Origin: Spirogloea muscicola
Taxonomy: Eukaryota; Streptophyta; Zygnematophyceae; Spirogloeales; Spirogloeaceae
Length of the DNA: 30,093 nt
Reading direction: 5' to 3'
Assembly (NCBI GenBank): GCA_009602725.1
Contig: WELB01000065.1
Location: forward strand, 576,961 to 607,053
The position numbers and the translations under genes were made by a program. Under the pieces are notes generated by a model. It ran no database searches and had not been told where the DNA came from. It was given only the letters and a program-made list of their open reading frames with translations. Below are positions 11,391 to 22,839 of this stretch, piece after piece. Positions within the stretch are counted from its first letter, which is position 1, and every line of letters begins with the position of its first letter.

Positions 11391-11878
11391 GGCAGAGGCG
11401 GCTGGCGGTGGCGGCGGGGGTGGGGAAGGGGCAGGTCACGGGTTCGAGCCGGGATGGCAGCACTTCGCCCACCACGCGTCACTTGGCTCACTCACGCGGC
11501 GCCGGCCCCCCGGTCATTCTTGCCACCGGGGAGAGTAAATAGCTCTTCTTCTTCTGAAACAGCTCTCCCAGCGTAAAGAAAGCGTCAACAACTGTTCACA
11601 GCCCCTCGCCCGCTGGTTATCGAGCGCCCACTTGCTGACGTCTTGAAGAATAGTATCCTGCCATTTTGCGCCATCTTGCCCTTTTTGCCCCCATTGGGAG
11701 AGCCACTTTCGTTTCAGACCTTGTACAGTCCTTTGGGCAGGCCTTTCACAGCCACTGCCTTATATTGGAAGAGCCGTTTCTCCTCTGGAAGAACTTACTC
11801 CACGAAAAAGGAAACGAGAGCTCTTCCAAGTGAATCAGATTACTAAATTTGGTTGCACAAGTATGCTCAGCGCCAGCG
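11391..11878. other. Intergenic region: TOM1-like 5' flank and SEC3 3' flank
   Basis: No further gene is recognised. The GC-rich part next to 11390 is probably the promoter or 5' UTR of the minus-strand TOM1-like gene. The AT-richer part towards 11878 should hold the SEC3 3' UTR. A tRNA-like fragment (AGGTCACGGGTTCGAGCC, 11432-11449) lies on the plus strand; it matches the internal promoter B-box consensus but no tRNA can be folded around it. Confidence 0.5.
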
Positions 11879-14800
11879 TTACACAGTCTTGTAGAGCTCC
11901 CTCATCTCAGCAGTTGATGGGCTAAGGCCCTCTGTGGGGTAGCATCTACCTAGCACAGCCTCCATGTTTTCGTACTTGTCAATAAATTTGTCCTGCAAGC
12001 CACACAACAAGATTCCAACTGCTGCATCAAGACAACCTGGTAACAAGATGACTTCACCTATCAACTTTGCAGGGCGAAACTCAATGCTGGTGCAAGACAG
12101 CAATTTTCCGTAGGGCTGATGGCTGAGAAACAGAACCATATGTTGACATGATCTGAATGAGCTGGACAACAAACATACCCTACACTTGTCCCACATTGAA
12201 GAGAGCAGCTCTTCAGATGTGTACTTCTGCATCCGTTTGTACATGCTGAGCAGCAATTTCTCCACCTGAAGCAAAAAGGAGCATCTGCTTGTCTAAGTAT
12301 ATCAAAGTATATCCTCTTTCATAAGGCGCAGGTGGATAGGGGAAAGGGAAGAGAAACGAAAGGTCGATGTTGACTTTAAAGGCATTGGCAGACATAGTCA
12401 CTTGATGGAGATGGGTTGCACAGTCAAGAGAGATGAGTCATGAAGTACTTCGCCATTGCAGTGGACTAGACCTCTATTGCTCAAGCTTGCCAGAAGCTCC
12501 TGACAGCGGGCCTTACCCCGACAAGATTAGTCTTCAGCAGCTTTCGAAGATCTGCCTTGGAGAACCCTGGTTGGAATGGAACCTGCATGGATTGGCCCAC
12601 ATGAAGATGAGCCAGACCTACAATCAGATCAGTCCTACCAAAGATGCATTCTGAGGCCAGATCTACTTGAACCACCTTACAACAATCTAAATACATGCAT
12701 CTTACTTAAACTCATGAAGAGCCTGCAGTGGACAGAATGTCAGGCATTTAATTTACCTCTTCAGGCGTGATTGTGAGCAGGAGACTTTCCACACGCTGCT
12801 GATGTTGAAAGATCTTCTCAAATTGCTGAAATTACACAAATAGCACATTCTGCACTTCACTAGCTATCCAGTCAAGCAATCCAACTTGCTTCCAACCAGA
12901 CACTAACGTTGTATCGAGATGAAGGATGCAGAAGTCAGGCTCCTAGTCACAGGCTCAGGCTCAGGCTCGAGGTATGAGATACTTGAGCTTCAGGTTGTAC
13001 TTACAGGGACGGAAAAGATGACTTGCATAACATAACTTGAGCAAGCATTCTCGTAAGCTTCACTTGCTTGGTTGTAGTACCGTGCAAGTGTTGGCACAGT
13101 GTGTGCAAGATCATACATACTGTGCACAACGAGCAAAATCACCAAGTCATTTGGCATCCATCAAGCAATACCATGCCAAAGCCGCGGGTTTGTGTTGCCC
13201 TTTCCTGAGCAGAAAGCTGCAGCCTTCATCAGACTGCTGCTTGAGCTCTCCACGAATGCACCAGTACCTGTTCTGAAAAGCAGCATAGTTCTCCAACAAA
13301 AGCACATCTGCAGTCTTGGGGTCGACTTGGGCAATCCGCTCCAAAATGGCAAACATAGTACCCACCAGTCTTCCATAAGCAGCATCTACAACCTCTCTGG
13401 ACGTGCCTTGAATCAGGCCCTCCATACGTGTGGCTAGTGCTGCAAATCTGTCAGGGTGCCACGGACCTCTTTGAGATGCACTCTTTTGCGACTCATTACT
13501 TCATCCCTCAGATCAAAGATGGTGAAGGTGGTTGCCACTTAAGGATGCAACCTCGATGCACAATGGTGGCAAGTAATAAATAGCAGTCCTGTCTATTATC
13601 ATTCTTCTTGAAATAAGGTCAGAAATCTGAATGCCATTTGAATCTGAATGTGATGTGACTTGTGCATAGCAGTTGCACAAGAAAAACTTGCAAGAAGGCT
13701 TACTTGGGAATGTATGCAAGCACTCCTACGTGCTTGATGCCACGATCATGCTTCTCGATCTGAACAACAGTTTCATCCACAAACTGCACAGTGCAGATAG
13801 AAATTCCCAATCAGCAGGCAAGGTCTTGACGCAAGTCAGAGCCTGAGCTAAGTCACAATGTCGAGGCCAGCTTACAGGTCGTGAGGCCAACCTTCTTGAA
13901 GTGCTGTGCTATCCTGTTGTGCAGCTCTTGCAAAAGTCTCGATAAGTAGCTAGTGCGATCGTTAGCAAACTTCGCCAGAAAGTTCTCTGTGATGCCAAGA
14001 AGCGTGACTGCTCTGAGCGGATCTATTTTGCATGCCCAGTCAGCGAGAGCCTGGAAGTCCTCTCCCACGCCCTGAAGAAGGTCGTCCAAAGCAGCATTCA
14101 AAGCTTTTGTGTCGACAGCATCCTTGGCATCACCTGCAGATAGAAGATGAGAAGATGAGAGAGAACGTCAACAATTGCACCAGTGAACAACACGTAGCCA
14201 CTGTACCTATAGACAATCACAAGGTGAAGCATAGCTACCTCCTCATCCCTGCAAAGTGAGAATGGCCGATGTGCTAACCAGGTCGATTGTACAGAGCTTC
14301 ATCGAGCCCCATTCTCTCGGCATCTTCAGCAAGCAAATCCCGAGGAATTGGTGGCACAGCGTCAAACTTCATGAAGTGGGCAAAGAACAGTGTCTGCAAC
14401 AAATTCCCAATACTGGTCTTATGCTGCTGTGGTGGCTCATCCACTGACATGATGGGGCTTCAGATCCACTAATACTTCTGCATGAAGCTTGTAACACTGC
14501 TGCAGTGCCATGGTGGACTGATCATAGTAACACAAAAGGCAGCTGCCTACCTCGTTTGCAAGGAACGGGACAAAGGTGCGTAACATCCTTGCATAGGCAT
14601 CAGATATAGTAGAGGTGTCTGCACTTCCAAGTACAGAGTTGATTGCTAACGAGGGTTGCATGCCTCCACTCATTCCCCCGCTATTTGACGAGACCTCCAT
14701 CCAGGCACCTCCCGTCATCTTTGGGACTTTGGTATTCACCTTAAGCTCGCCAGCATACTCCCTAAGCTAGTAACAGACAGGTGCAAAGATAAGACCATAA

Positions 14801-17800
14801 GATAGAAGAGGGAGACAGCAACAATTGCCAAGGTCGTAGTGGTCTATGTAGTAAATGCAGGGTGACAAGGAGTTGTAAGCCAGGGTTCTCTTGCATTATA
14901 ATAATACCTCTCTGCGTAGCAGGAGATTAAGTGCATGACAATAGTCCTTGCGCAGCTGCAGAATAGAAGGGTAGTCCAAAATCTGCTCACAAGAAGCAAA
15001 TGAATTTGCAATTTAGGCTTCCAGAAGGCTTCTCCTAGATATGCTGCTCATATTGACTGCCCCTTTCGGAGAATCAGCTTAAGGACACCAGCTGTGCTCC
15101 TTCACATAGTGACAGCATGGGGACTGTGCACCCGTGGGAGTGTGCACAGAAAGATTGGCTGAATCACTCCCACTGATGACCTACAGGTGGCCAGAATAGT
15201 CGATCAAATGCACCTTCAACTCTTGCACCAATGGCGAGTAGGGTAGAAATCGCTGCCGCAAAGGTCTGTGATCAGGAGCCATTTGGCCTCCTCTCTGTGA
15301 TTCATGCGTAAAACACTGATCAGGTGCAAGAAGGACATAAACACGTGCGCGATGAAGAAATGTATGTATTTTCATGCAGTTGCGTGTCCGCAAAAATTGG
15401 TATAAGACGTCCATATTCTACAATAGCACAAGCAAGTAATAGAGCTTTCTTACCCTGCTCCCTATCATTGACTCGACCACCTTGCTGAAATGATTGCGTA
15501 GAAAGTCCGTCGCCCTCCGCGTGTATGTTGACTTCAATCTGTCTAACTCTACCCTTTTCTCTCTTACCTGCACACCAAGAGCTCAGCAACAGGGTAATAA
15601 TGTCACAAGGTGACCACGTGCTTACTACAGTAACTACACTGAACAGCATTCAAGTGCCAACAAGCAAAATCTTAAAGAAGAAGACAGCATACGAGATGAA
15701 GCTTATGTCAGTGCTTACAATTCTCATTTGGGAATACTCCTGGTCCGAGCTGAGAGAATCCACTTGAGCTACAGCGGCGCCTAGCCAATTGCAAGCATCC
15801 GCATTTGCTGTACAGATGACTCATCTAAAGGGCCACCCATCAGCAGCGCCGCATGCTGCAGACAGGCACCAATGGTAGCCAATGTTAAGGTTGAGGTTGC
15901 TTGGCCAACCTCAAAAGCTGTGTCCAGTACAAAATCTAAAATCCAGGTAGCTTGACGAGGGCTTCACCTACTTCCACGTATGCTAAGGCTGAGGTGTGAC
16001 TTACTGATGGTGGCACAATCAAGTTCTTGAGAAGCCTGTCGAGCTCCACAAGAAGTGCACCATTATTCCTTGCCTGCACCTCCAGTCTGTTGTTTCTAAC
16101 CTCAATCTGTGGAAGGGAATGACTTATTGCCCATGTCAAAAGATTGTGGAGGCCCCGTCGACTCCAAAGACATCAAATGAACAAGAAAATTGATATGCTT
16201 CGAACAAATGGACCTCCTGCCGAGAGCAAAATGTGTCAATCATGCATCTGCACAGACCTGCTCAATATCCTCTCGCATGTGTCGAAGTTTCAGGTTGAAA
16301 ATCTGCAACCACTCGTCCATGTCATCCACGTGACTGGCAGCAGCATCTAGCTTTTGTACAACCTGTTATTTGTCATTGATACCACGCCAGAAGAGTTGGT
16401 ACCAAACTTGTCGATCTGACAACTGAGGCTTCATATGAGCTGCAAACATCACCTGCAGTCACAAGCTGTAAAGCATGATAGTAGAAAATTTGCCAATGTC
16501 AACCAGAGAAAGCGTCAACACCATTTTACCTCATCTACAAGTGGTTCACTGGAAAGTATCGCATGCACGTTGGCAGCTTCCAATGCTGCCAATTCGCGCT
16601 TCAGACGCTCTGAGAAAGCCTCTGCTTCGTCAATACCCATCACATATCTGCACAAAACGAAGCAGTCACACCAAGTTCCCTTTCATGAGACAGTTGAACT
16701 GAAAACCGATAAGATTCTTGTTGGATCTTTGCCTAATAATCACAAGAAGAGGAAAATGCAAAGTGGTCATGTAACATCAGTGAACGACTATTATTGGCTT
16801 GTCATTGCCAGCTTGTAGCCCCTCTGTCTGGCCCATGCTCAGCCACAGCTCATACGATTGATTACTGCAACATGCAACACCTTGTAAGCAGACCTACGAG
16901 CCAAGGAGGGCCTCCATGTCCTCCTCTTCGATTTTGGAAACAAGATCCTGCTGGACAGTCACATCTGCTGCTCCTGCCCTTTCCTCCGACAGCCCTGGAC
17001 CGCCAGCAGGCCCTGCTGGTCCACCAATTGGCAGCTCCTTGGCATGTGCCTAAAGAAGGCATGCAAAGCTCAAGAGTCTTGGTTAGCTACACAGCCAGGC
17101 ACAACATCTTGTTGATGCTCAGAACCCTGTAGTCTCAACTTTGTCGTGTCTGGCACACAACATGCTTATCAAATTCTCCCCTGCAGAGGTAGTTGATAAC
17201 GGGAGTTGCTTATGCTCTTACCAAAACTCACGCAATAGGGCATATAAACAAGCACATCTGTAGGAGCTGAGCGCGTGTGTTATAGATTGACTACTGACCT
17301 GAGCCCAAAGAGCCATCTCTACAACATCAAAGCCTTGCACTTTGGGAGACCGGCCCAGGTTGTCCTTGCTCAGCTTTAGCAGAGCCATGAGGAGCTCATT
17401 CCTGCACAAGCACAGATGTTACTATAAAACAGGAATCTGCAGGAAAAGTATACTGCATATCAATCACTGCTTGTGATAACCACAGTGCATCTATCTTGAA
17501 GAAGAGCTTTATGTGAGTAATTGCTAGAGTGAATGTCAGGGAGCTTGGCAGGCGTCACCAAGCTGACAGCCTTCCCATACACACCTGTCGTCAATGCTGC
17601 GAGTCGTCCACTGCGCAACAGCTGCCTGGCCCTTGAGATGTTCGAAATGACCAGTCCTGTGATGTTCAAATACCTAGAAGAGCCAGAGGCAAATGTCAAT
17701 ATAAAAGTGTGACACAACCACAATCAACGAAGTTGGGCGTAGCTGTTTGTGCTCTTGGTGGCTTCAATCCTATGAGCAAACCAACATCTAGCTGTGTTGT

Positions 17801-18687
17801 GAAGACTTAGGTCAGCCTATATATCATCATTGCACCTTCGTAGTCAAGACATTGCCCTGCCAAGGAGAATATAAGATGAGGTCTGCAATTGACCTTGTTG
17901 TTGTCAGTGAGGCACAGTGCAGTCAACTCATAGCAGAGGTGTAAGGATTACCAGAACAAACGAGCGCCCAGTGGTGTCGCTTGACACAGCCTCGATTCGT
18001 TCCAGCTGGTTCAACTTGCTCGTCTTGACAAGCTGTCAATGCCTCAAATGAGAGAGGGCTCAGCAGATTGTTGGAGAAAGTGGGCACTAAGGGCACAGGA
18101 ACAAGCTGATCAAGAATCACACCTGCCAGCAAAGTGCTCCAGCCGCCCTGAGAGTAAGTTCAACGAAATGCGGCTGACCTCGAGTCCCTGGGAAATTTGC
18201 TTGAGCACGTGAATTGAGATCTTGAACTTTTGAGTTGTGCTCGACCGCTTGGCTGCGCAACCAGCGTGCCATGAGCTTGTGTGAGCTACCACACAACCGT
18301 GTCACGCCAATAGCTACGTGCCATCGTCTGACGACGCCTTACGCGGTGGCCCGCGCACCCCCTCTGCCGGCTGCATTTGTAGCAGAGCCAAGCAAACGGC
18401 AGTGCTCCAATGCACTGAGCAGTGTCGCTGCCTAGAGCTACTCCGAGTTGCTCTCTGTAAGGCAATGAGGGTGGACCAACGAGCCGAGACGGCGAGTCAC
18501 AGCGGAGGTAGAAGCCGCTACCTGAGACGGCGAGGACGCGCGGCTTGCTGGTGACGCGGCCGCGGCGGCCAGCCAGCGTCTTGGCAGCCTGGCTCTTGGA
18601 GACCTTGAAGGCCATGAGCACGGTGACCTCCTCGTCGTCCAGCAGGCTGTCCACGGCCCTCACCAGCTCCAAGTTGCCGTCCGCCAT
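11879..18687 (-). CDS. SEC3: Exocyst complex component SEC3
   Basis: SEC3 is a landmark subunit of the octameric exocyst, which tethers secretory vesicles to the plasma membrane; its N-terminal region binds phosphoinositides and Rho/ROP-type partners. Exons: 18687-18522, 18187-18123, 18032-17952, 17673-17585, 17401-17299, 17049-16898, 16647-16530, 16362-16258, 16106-16005, 15855-15719, 15567-15454, 15315-15214, 14982-14908, 14766-14551, 14393-14279, 14133-13892, 13783-13704, 13447-13268, 13119-13005, 12825-12757, 12582-12517, 12265-12179 and 11992-11879. This gives about 897 residues; the Arabidopsis protein is just under 900. Matching blocks include [11 protein letters not shown] and [20 protein letters not shown], the coiled-coil [48 protein letters not shown] and [13 protein letters not shown]. 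The start is the ATG of [16 protein letters not shown], as in plant SEC3. The exon 15855-15719 is 137 bases although both neighbours demand a multiple of three. The reading frame slips at AAA (complement of 15804-15806), consistent with one lost A. Confidence 0.96.
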
Positions 18688-19183
18688 GGCGGGCGGCCAG
18701 GCGTCAGCAGCGGCGGCGTGCCCGAGCGCAGCGGACAAGCGAGGAGGCCGGAGGCGCCACTATGCAGGCCGCCGCGGCGTCAGCGGCCGGCAGCGGCTCC
18801 TCGCAGGAGCCGCAGCGGAGGGAGGCCGGCCGTGGCGTTGGCCCTCGAGGAGCAGGGCCCCCTCGACGCCTCGCCGCCGCCTGCGCCGCCGCCGCCGCGG
18901 AGCGCTCGCGGCGGCGGCGACGGCCCCGGGTGCAGGGGAGACTGCACCTGCGCCTGAAGAAACGGAATGTGTACTGGGTGATGAAGGGCTTGAGTGGCCA
19001 AGTACAGTGACAACTATGTAACACTGACTGGAAGTAGCCTGGGCTGATTGCAGGCAAAGCGCCCGGGCGTGCGACGTGACGACGCAACGCCATTGCCGGC
19101 ACGCTCGTCACGTTGCCGTCGCGTTGCGGCCGTGCTGAACGGCCGTCGCGTCCGGGTTCGGCCGCGCTGCCACGTGGCGGGCT

Positions 19184-19203
19184 GGGGGGGGGGGGGGGGG
19201 GGN
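19184..19203. repeat. G19 run ending in N (likely gap edge)
   Basis: Nineteen G residues lead directly into a single N at 19203. A long G run abutting an undetermined base is typical of failed or low-quality sequence at a closed gap, so the true distance between the two sides is uncertain. Confidence 0.85.
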
Positions 19204-19251
19204 CTGCGGAGCTGCCGGCCGCTGCCGCCGCTCGCTTCTCTTGTAATGACG

Positions 19252-19322
<71 letters not shown>
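19252..19322. repeat. Poly-A run, 71 bases
   Basis: Seventy-one consecutive A residues lie 48 bases after the N at 19203. Flanks are GC-rich on both sides. No coding sequence or target-site duplication characteristic of a retroposed copy is visible in front of it. An assembly artefact or an unstable A tract is more likely than a retroposon tail. Confidence 0.85.
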
Positions 19323-19323
<1 letters not shown>

Positions 19324-19583
19324 CAGTACCGGCGCCGCCACAGCCGCCGCCGCCGCCGCCGCCGCCTCCCGGGCCGCTCCTACCAGCGCGCGCGCGCGCG
19401 CCAGTAGCCACCTTCGCCACTGGTCTGCCCGGTCGCCAGCCGGGGGGCCGGGGTCGCTCTCCTCGCGCCCGTGCCCCCACCTTCTGTGGCCGCACGCTTC
19501 CGCGGCGCGCTCGAGCCGCTCACGCGCGCCTGAGACGAGCGGCGCTCGGGCCTCCCTTCCGTTCCTCCTGGTGGCTGACTGGG

Positions 19584-21748
19584 ATGGCCGTCGACGACAT
19601 CCTCGCCTTCCCCTGCCTTCGGCCTCTGCGCATCGAAAGCGACCGCGGACAAGCAGGGGCCTGCGCTGGGGAAGAGGCTTGTTGCGGTGTCCACAGCGGC
19701 CTGCCAGATTCTGTCGGGAACTCTCCAAACGTGCCCGCGACTGCCGCTCGTGTACCCTCCAGGCCAACATCCGTCGATGCCCTCATTGCGTCTTCTGTGG
19801 ACTACATGCTGTATGCAGAGCCATCGATCAGGTGTGCTTTGTATACTATGCTGGAGGTCGTGTTGGTCGTATGAGTCACGATGATCGCTTGTCTGTTGGA
19901 GACACTGCGGTACTATCTCATCTGCATAGTGCCACTCCTGGACCTATGGCCTCACAGGACAGTCATGTGACGTGGCTTCTTCTTTGCATTACTGTCTTGC
20001 GTTGTAGTCATGCAAGGGCAGGGCATGATCAAGGAGACTGTCAGACCTCAGATGAGTCTTTGGGAATGATTCATGGCATCTACAAAGCACAGTCTAAGAT
20101 GTAAGCCTGGGAATGTATAAAAGTAAGCCAAACCATATGATATCTTTCTATTGCAGGTCTCTTCATGTAGCAGCAGAGCTTGGGGATGTTGAAGCAGTGA
20201 CTTCGTTCCTCAAAGCAGGCGTCCCAGTTGACCTTCCAAGGGCTATGGACGGTGACACGCCACTGATGCTTGCTGCACGCTTTGGCCACCAGGTAGACTA
20301 GACGAACTTTCAAGGCTAGATCGTATGTCAAGCAGATATTTGTTCTTCTGTTAATGGTGCACAGCATTGTCAAGTGTTTATGAAGTCTGTGGTCCATACT
20401 GTGGGGCGAGAACCTCATGCAGCAGTCTTTCCAGTCTTTATCCTTGTTCTTCAAGGAAGATAATGTTTGGGTCACCTACAAAGAGTCATTCAATTGTAGA
20501 GGATGTCAATTTCTGGGGCAAGAAGTCTACACAGGACTAGGAAGGTCTTACTGTTAGTTGGTCCTCGTTCTGGTGAAAAAGGTTTGATGAAGTGGCAATA
20601 GGGCCTGTCAAGAGCTGGAAGGCCTCTGTCAGCAGCTTGTATTCTTTGTCTTACAGCTGCCAGCCTATCTTATGCTGCACCTCAAATTACATCTGCGACT
20701 ATTACCTGCACATTTGACTAGTCGAGTAAGATGACTTTCTTGGTTGTGGCCCTAAGCATATCCAAGCTCATAACTGGAGTTATGCTGTGATCATGTCTGC
20801 TCCTTTCAGGCGGTTTGTGAGGCACTGCTTGTGGAGGGTGCTATGCCAAATGCTCGTAATGCCATTCAAAATGGCCCTCTACATGAAGCAGCTCGGAACG
20901 GGAGGGTGGTTTGCTGTCAGCTACTTCTGTCAGCCGGAGCTGATGTCAACATGCAGGTCCGCGAAGCATCAGACAGCATACTGTGTCACTGTATGCAGAG
21001 GTTGTGGATTGTGTGTGATAGTGGCTTTGTATGCAAGGGTTTGGCTTGACTTGACTCAGATCGCTAGAGCCACATTGGTCGAGCCTGAACGACTGCAGTT
21101 GGCACCTGTGTATGTGGTGTTTGGGAAGGGTGCATGTGGCAATGACATTGGTTGTACTTGGGGATGAGCTTGTTGTGAAGAAGTACATTGAGATCATTTC
21201 TGCTGATATGTATTCTAATTTTCCATCTTCTTGACTACTTGCATCACAGGGTGAGAATGGGTGGACAGCACTGCATGAAGCTGCTCGGTGGGGTCATGCA
21301 GTTGTTGTGCGTCTTCTATTGGCATCAGGTCAGTCAGATCCCATCACAGCTTCCTCGTGTTTCTCAGATGTACTTTTGCATGCAAAAGCAACCTAGGGTC
21401 TGAGATTGGCTGGCTATTCACAAATGCCAGATGTGATTTGCATGCCTGGTACTGTACGTGTACATGCCTATCCAGTGTCCTCCATCTGGTTGTCCTGCTA
21501 GTCTGAGCAACTCAGACACATGCTTCTGGTGAAATGCAGGTGCTTCTCATTCTTTGGCAGCCGCTTTTGATGATACACCACTGCACCTGGCAGTGGATAG
21601 GGGCTACTCCGCAGTTTGTCGCTTGCTTGTCCATTCAGGCGCGCTTCCACGACAGCTCTCACCCAAGAGAAAGTATGATGGTCAGCAGCAGGCCTTCAGG
21701 AATGGCCGGTGGCTTAGCTCGGGGCCTGCAAAGCGTGTCTCCTTGTAG
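19584..21748 (+). CDS. Small ankyrin-repeat protein
   Basis: Five ankyrin repeats indicate a protein-protein interaction scaffold; partner and location are unknown. Exons 19584-19831, 20157-20292, 20810-20956, 21250-21328 and 21540-21748 join in phase to 272 residues. Repeats start near residues 83 (RSLHVAAELGDVEAV), 114 (DGDTPLMLAARFGH), 148 (QNGPLHEAARNGR), 180 (NGWTALHEAARWGH) and 213 (FDDTPLHLAVDRGY). A basic tail (PKRKYDGQQQAF ... PAKRVSL) follows. The first 82 residues come from exon 1 and match nothing I know. Its frame was chosen because only that frame joins exon 2 in phase (AG at 19830-19831 plus G at 20157), and an ATG with G at +4 opens it at 19584. Exon 1 is therefore less certain than exons 2-5. 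The frame stays open upstream of this ATG, so a longer N-terminus is possible. Confidence 0.8.
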
Positions 21749-22839
21749 TAATTTTTTGGGTTTGCTCGTGGACCTTTACATTGTATTGTAGCCCTCACAG
21801 TCACACACCTGGCCCCATTTCCTGGGAACTGCCATACTATATTGGCTCTGAGGCCCACCGCTCTCCCATATGGGACTACCAGCCCTGCTCTTGGCGCCCT
21901 CACCATTCACTTAGCAGTCATGCTTCATTGACTGCCAAGCAACCTTTGAGTTGACACACACTTTTTGGCATATTCTTCACAGCCCCCCAGGGCTGCCAGA
22001 TGTGCTGTTTCTGAGTTCTATGTATCTGATTCACACACTCACAGATGACTTGCGAATACTTGTATTTGATATTGAAGCTATTAGGGGGTCTCATCGGCAC
22101 GAATGCAAAGCAAGTGCTGCATGTGGGCTTCCAAAGGTGGTCGCCTTTGTTATTGTCCTTAAGGCCTGCAGCTCGACAAGTCCTGGTTCAAAGGACATTT
22201 ACTGGTTGTCTGCAACACAGCAGTTGCATATGCTGCCTGCAGTGTTTCATATCATCCAGAATATCACCAACCTACACATTTTACATTTAAGCAATGGAGC
22301 TTTGCAGTAGGCTGGTTCAAAGCCATTCTTGGTGGCGCTGCCTGCTAATTGTGACTTCCTGCTATCAAGTTGGTGAGTGCACCAATTTTATGCACCTTAA
22401 AAGGTGAAAGTAAGCTCTGTATGCCTGAGAAGTGTTATAAGTACGACCTCTTCTGTCACCTGACCTGATATACGCTCTTGAAAAGGCCGTGGCCAAGACT
22501 GGCAGCACAGTGATAGACAACTAGTACTTGTTGCGGAATCCGCACTAAGTACTCCGCCTCGGCATTGAGCTTTGGGCTCCATGCGTATTCGTCAATGTGC
22601 GGCAGCCTTGCCAACCTCTTCTGCAGCAGGCCAAGACAAAGATCTGCTATGAAAACCTTCAGGAGCATCTTGCAGCCTCGAATCAATGGAAAGCTCATCA
22701 GATCGTTAGAGTGCCAGCATCATCCAAATGCTTGCATCTTCCACTTTCCTTTGCCTTACTCTGTGGAACGAGCACAAGTAGCCCAACTGACCTTACGAGG
22801 TCCAGCCGCAAGCGGACAGTCAGGAGATGCAACGGTGCA
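21749..22839. other. Convergent intergenic region between the ankyrin gene and Pol lambda
   Basis: These 1.1 kb hold the 3' flanks of two converging genes. No gene is recognised. On the minus strand an 80-codon ATG-started ORF (22698-22456) begins 142 bases beyond the polymerase stop. Its translation (for example LCLGLLQKRLARLPHIDEY) matches no family I know and may be chance. Confidence 0.5.

Larger units (their letters stand above)
18688..19583. other. GC-rich divergent intergenic region between SEC3 and the ankyrin gene
   Basis: This 0.9-kb stretch separates two divergent genes and probably contains both promoters. It is CpG-rich and carries G19-N (19184-19203), A71 (19252-19322), a CCG microsatellite (about 19344-19367) and an alternating GC tract (19386-19401). 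Several frames are open only because of composition. One ATG-started plus-strand ORF (18762-19010, 82 codons, Ala/Arg-rich) has no recognisable family and is not called a gene. No TATA box is evident. Confidence 0.6.

Noticed and set aside
11432-11449. Complete tRNA gene on the plus strand
   Set aside because: Only the T-arm words are present. The T-stem does not pair fully and no D-arm, anticodon arm or acceptor stem could be placed.
10747-11475. 242-codon minus-strand frame around TOM1-like exons 1-2
   Set aside because: It reads through the intron between exon 1 and exon 2, and in exon 1 it uses the wrong frame. Only its last 35 or so residues are the real exon 2.
12950-12974. Short AGGCTC simple repeat in a SEC3 intron
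   Set aside because: Only about three units, with no flanking structure; ordinary intronic low-complexity sequence.
19252-19322. Poly-A tail of a retroposed gene or LINE/SINE
   Set aside because: There is no coding remnant or 3' UTR-like sequence in front and no obvious flanking duplication. A nearby N and G run favour an assembly problem.
18704-19770. Long Arg/Ala/Pro-rich open frames with poly-Lys or poly-Phe stretches
   Set aside because: They run through the A71 and G19-N tracts and arise from GC-rich triplet repeats; no domain is visible.
19571-19834. Cys-rich alternative frame of ankyrin exon 1 (CRSCTLQANIRRCPHCVFC)
   Set aside because: It looks zinc-finger-like, but it reaches the 19831 donor in a phase that cannot join the ankyrin frame of exon 2, whereas the frame opened by the ATG at 19584 does.
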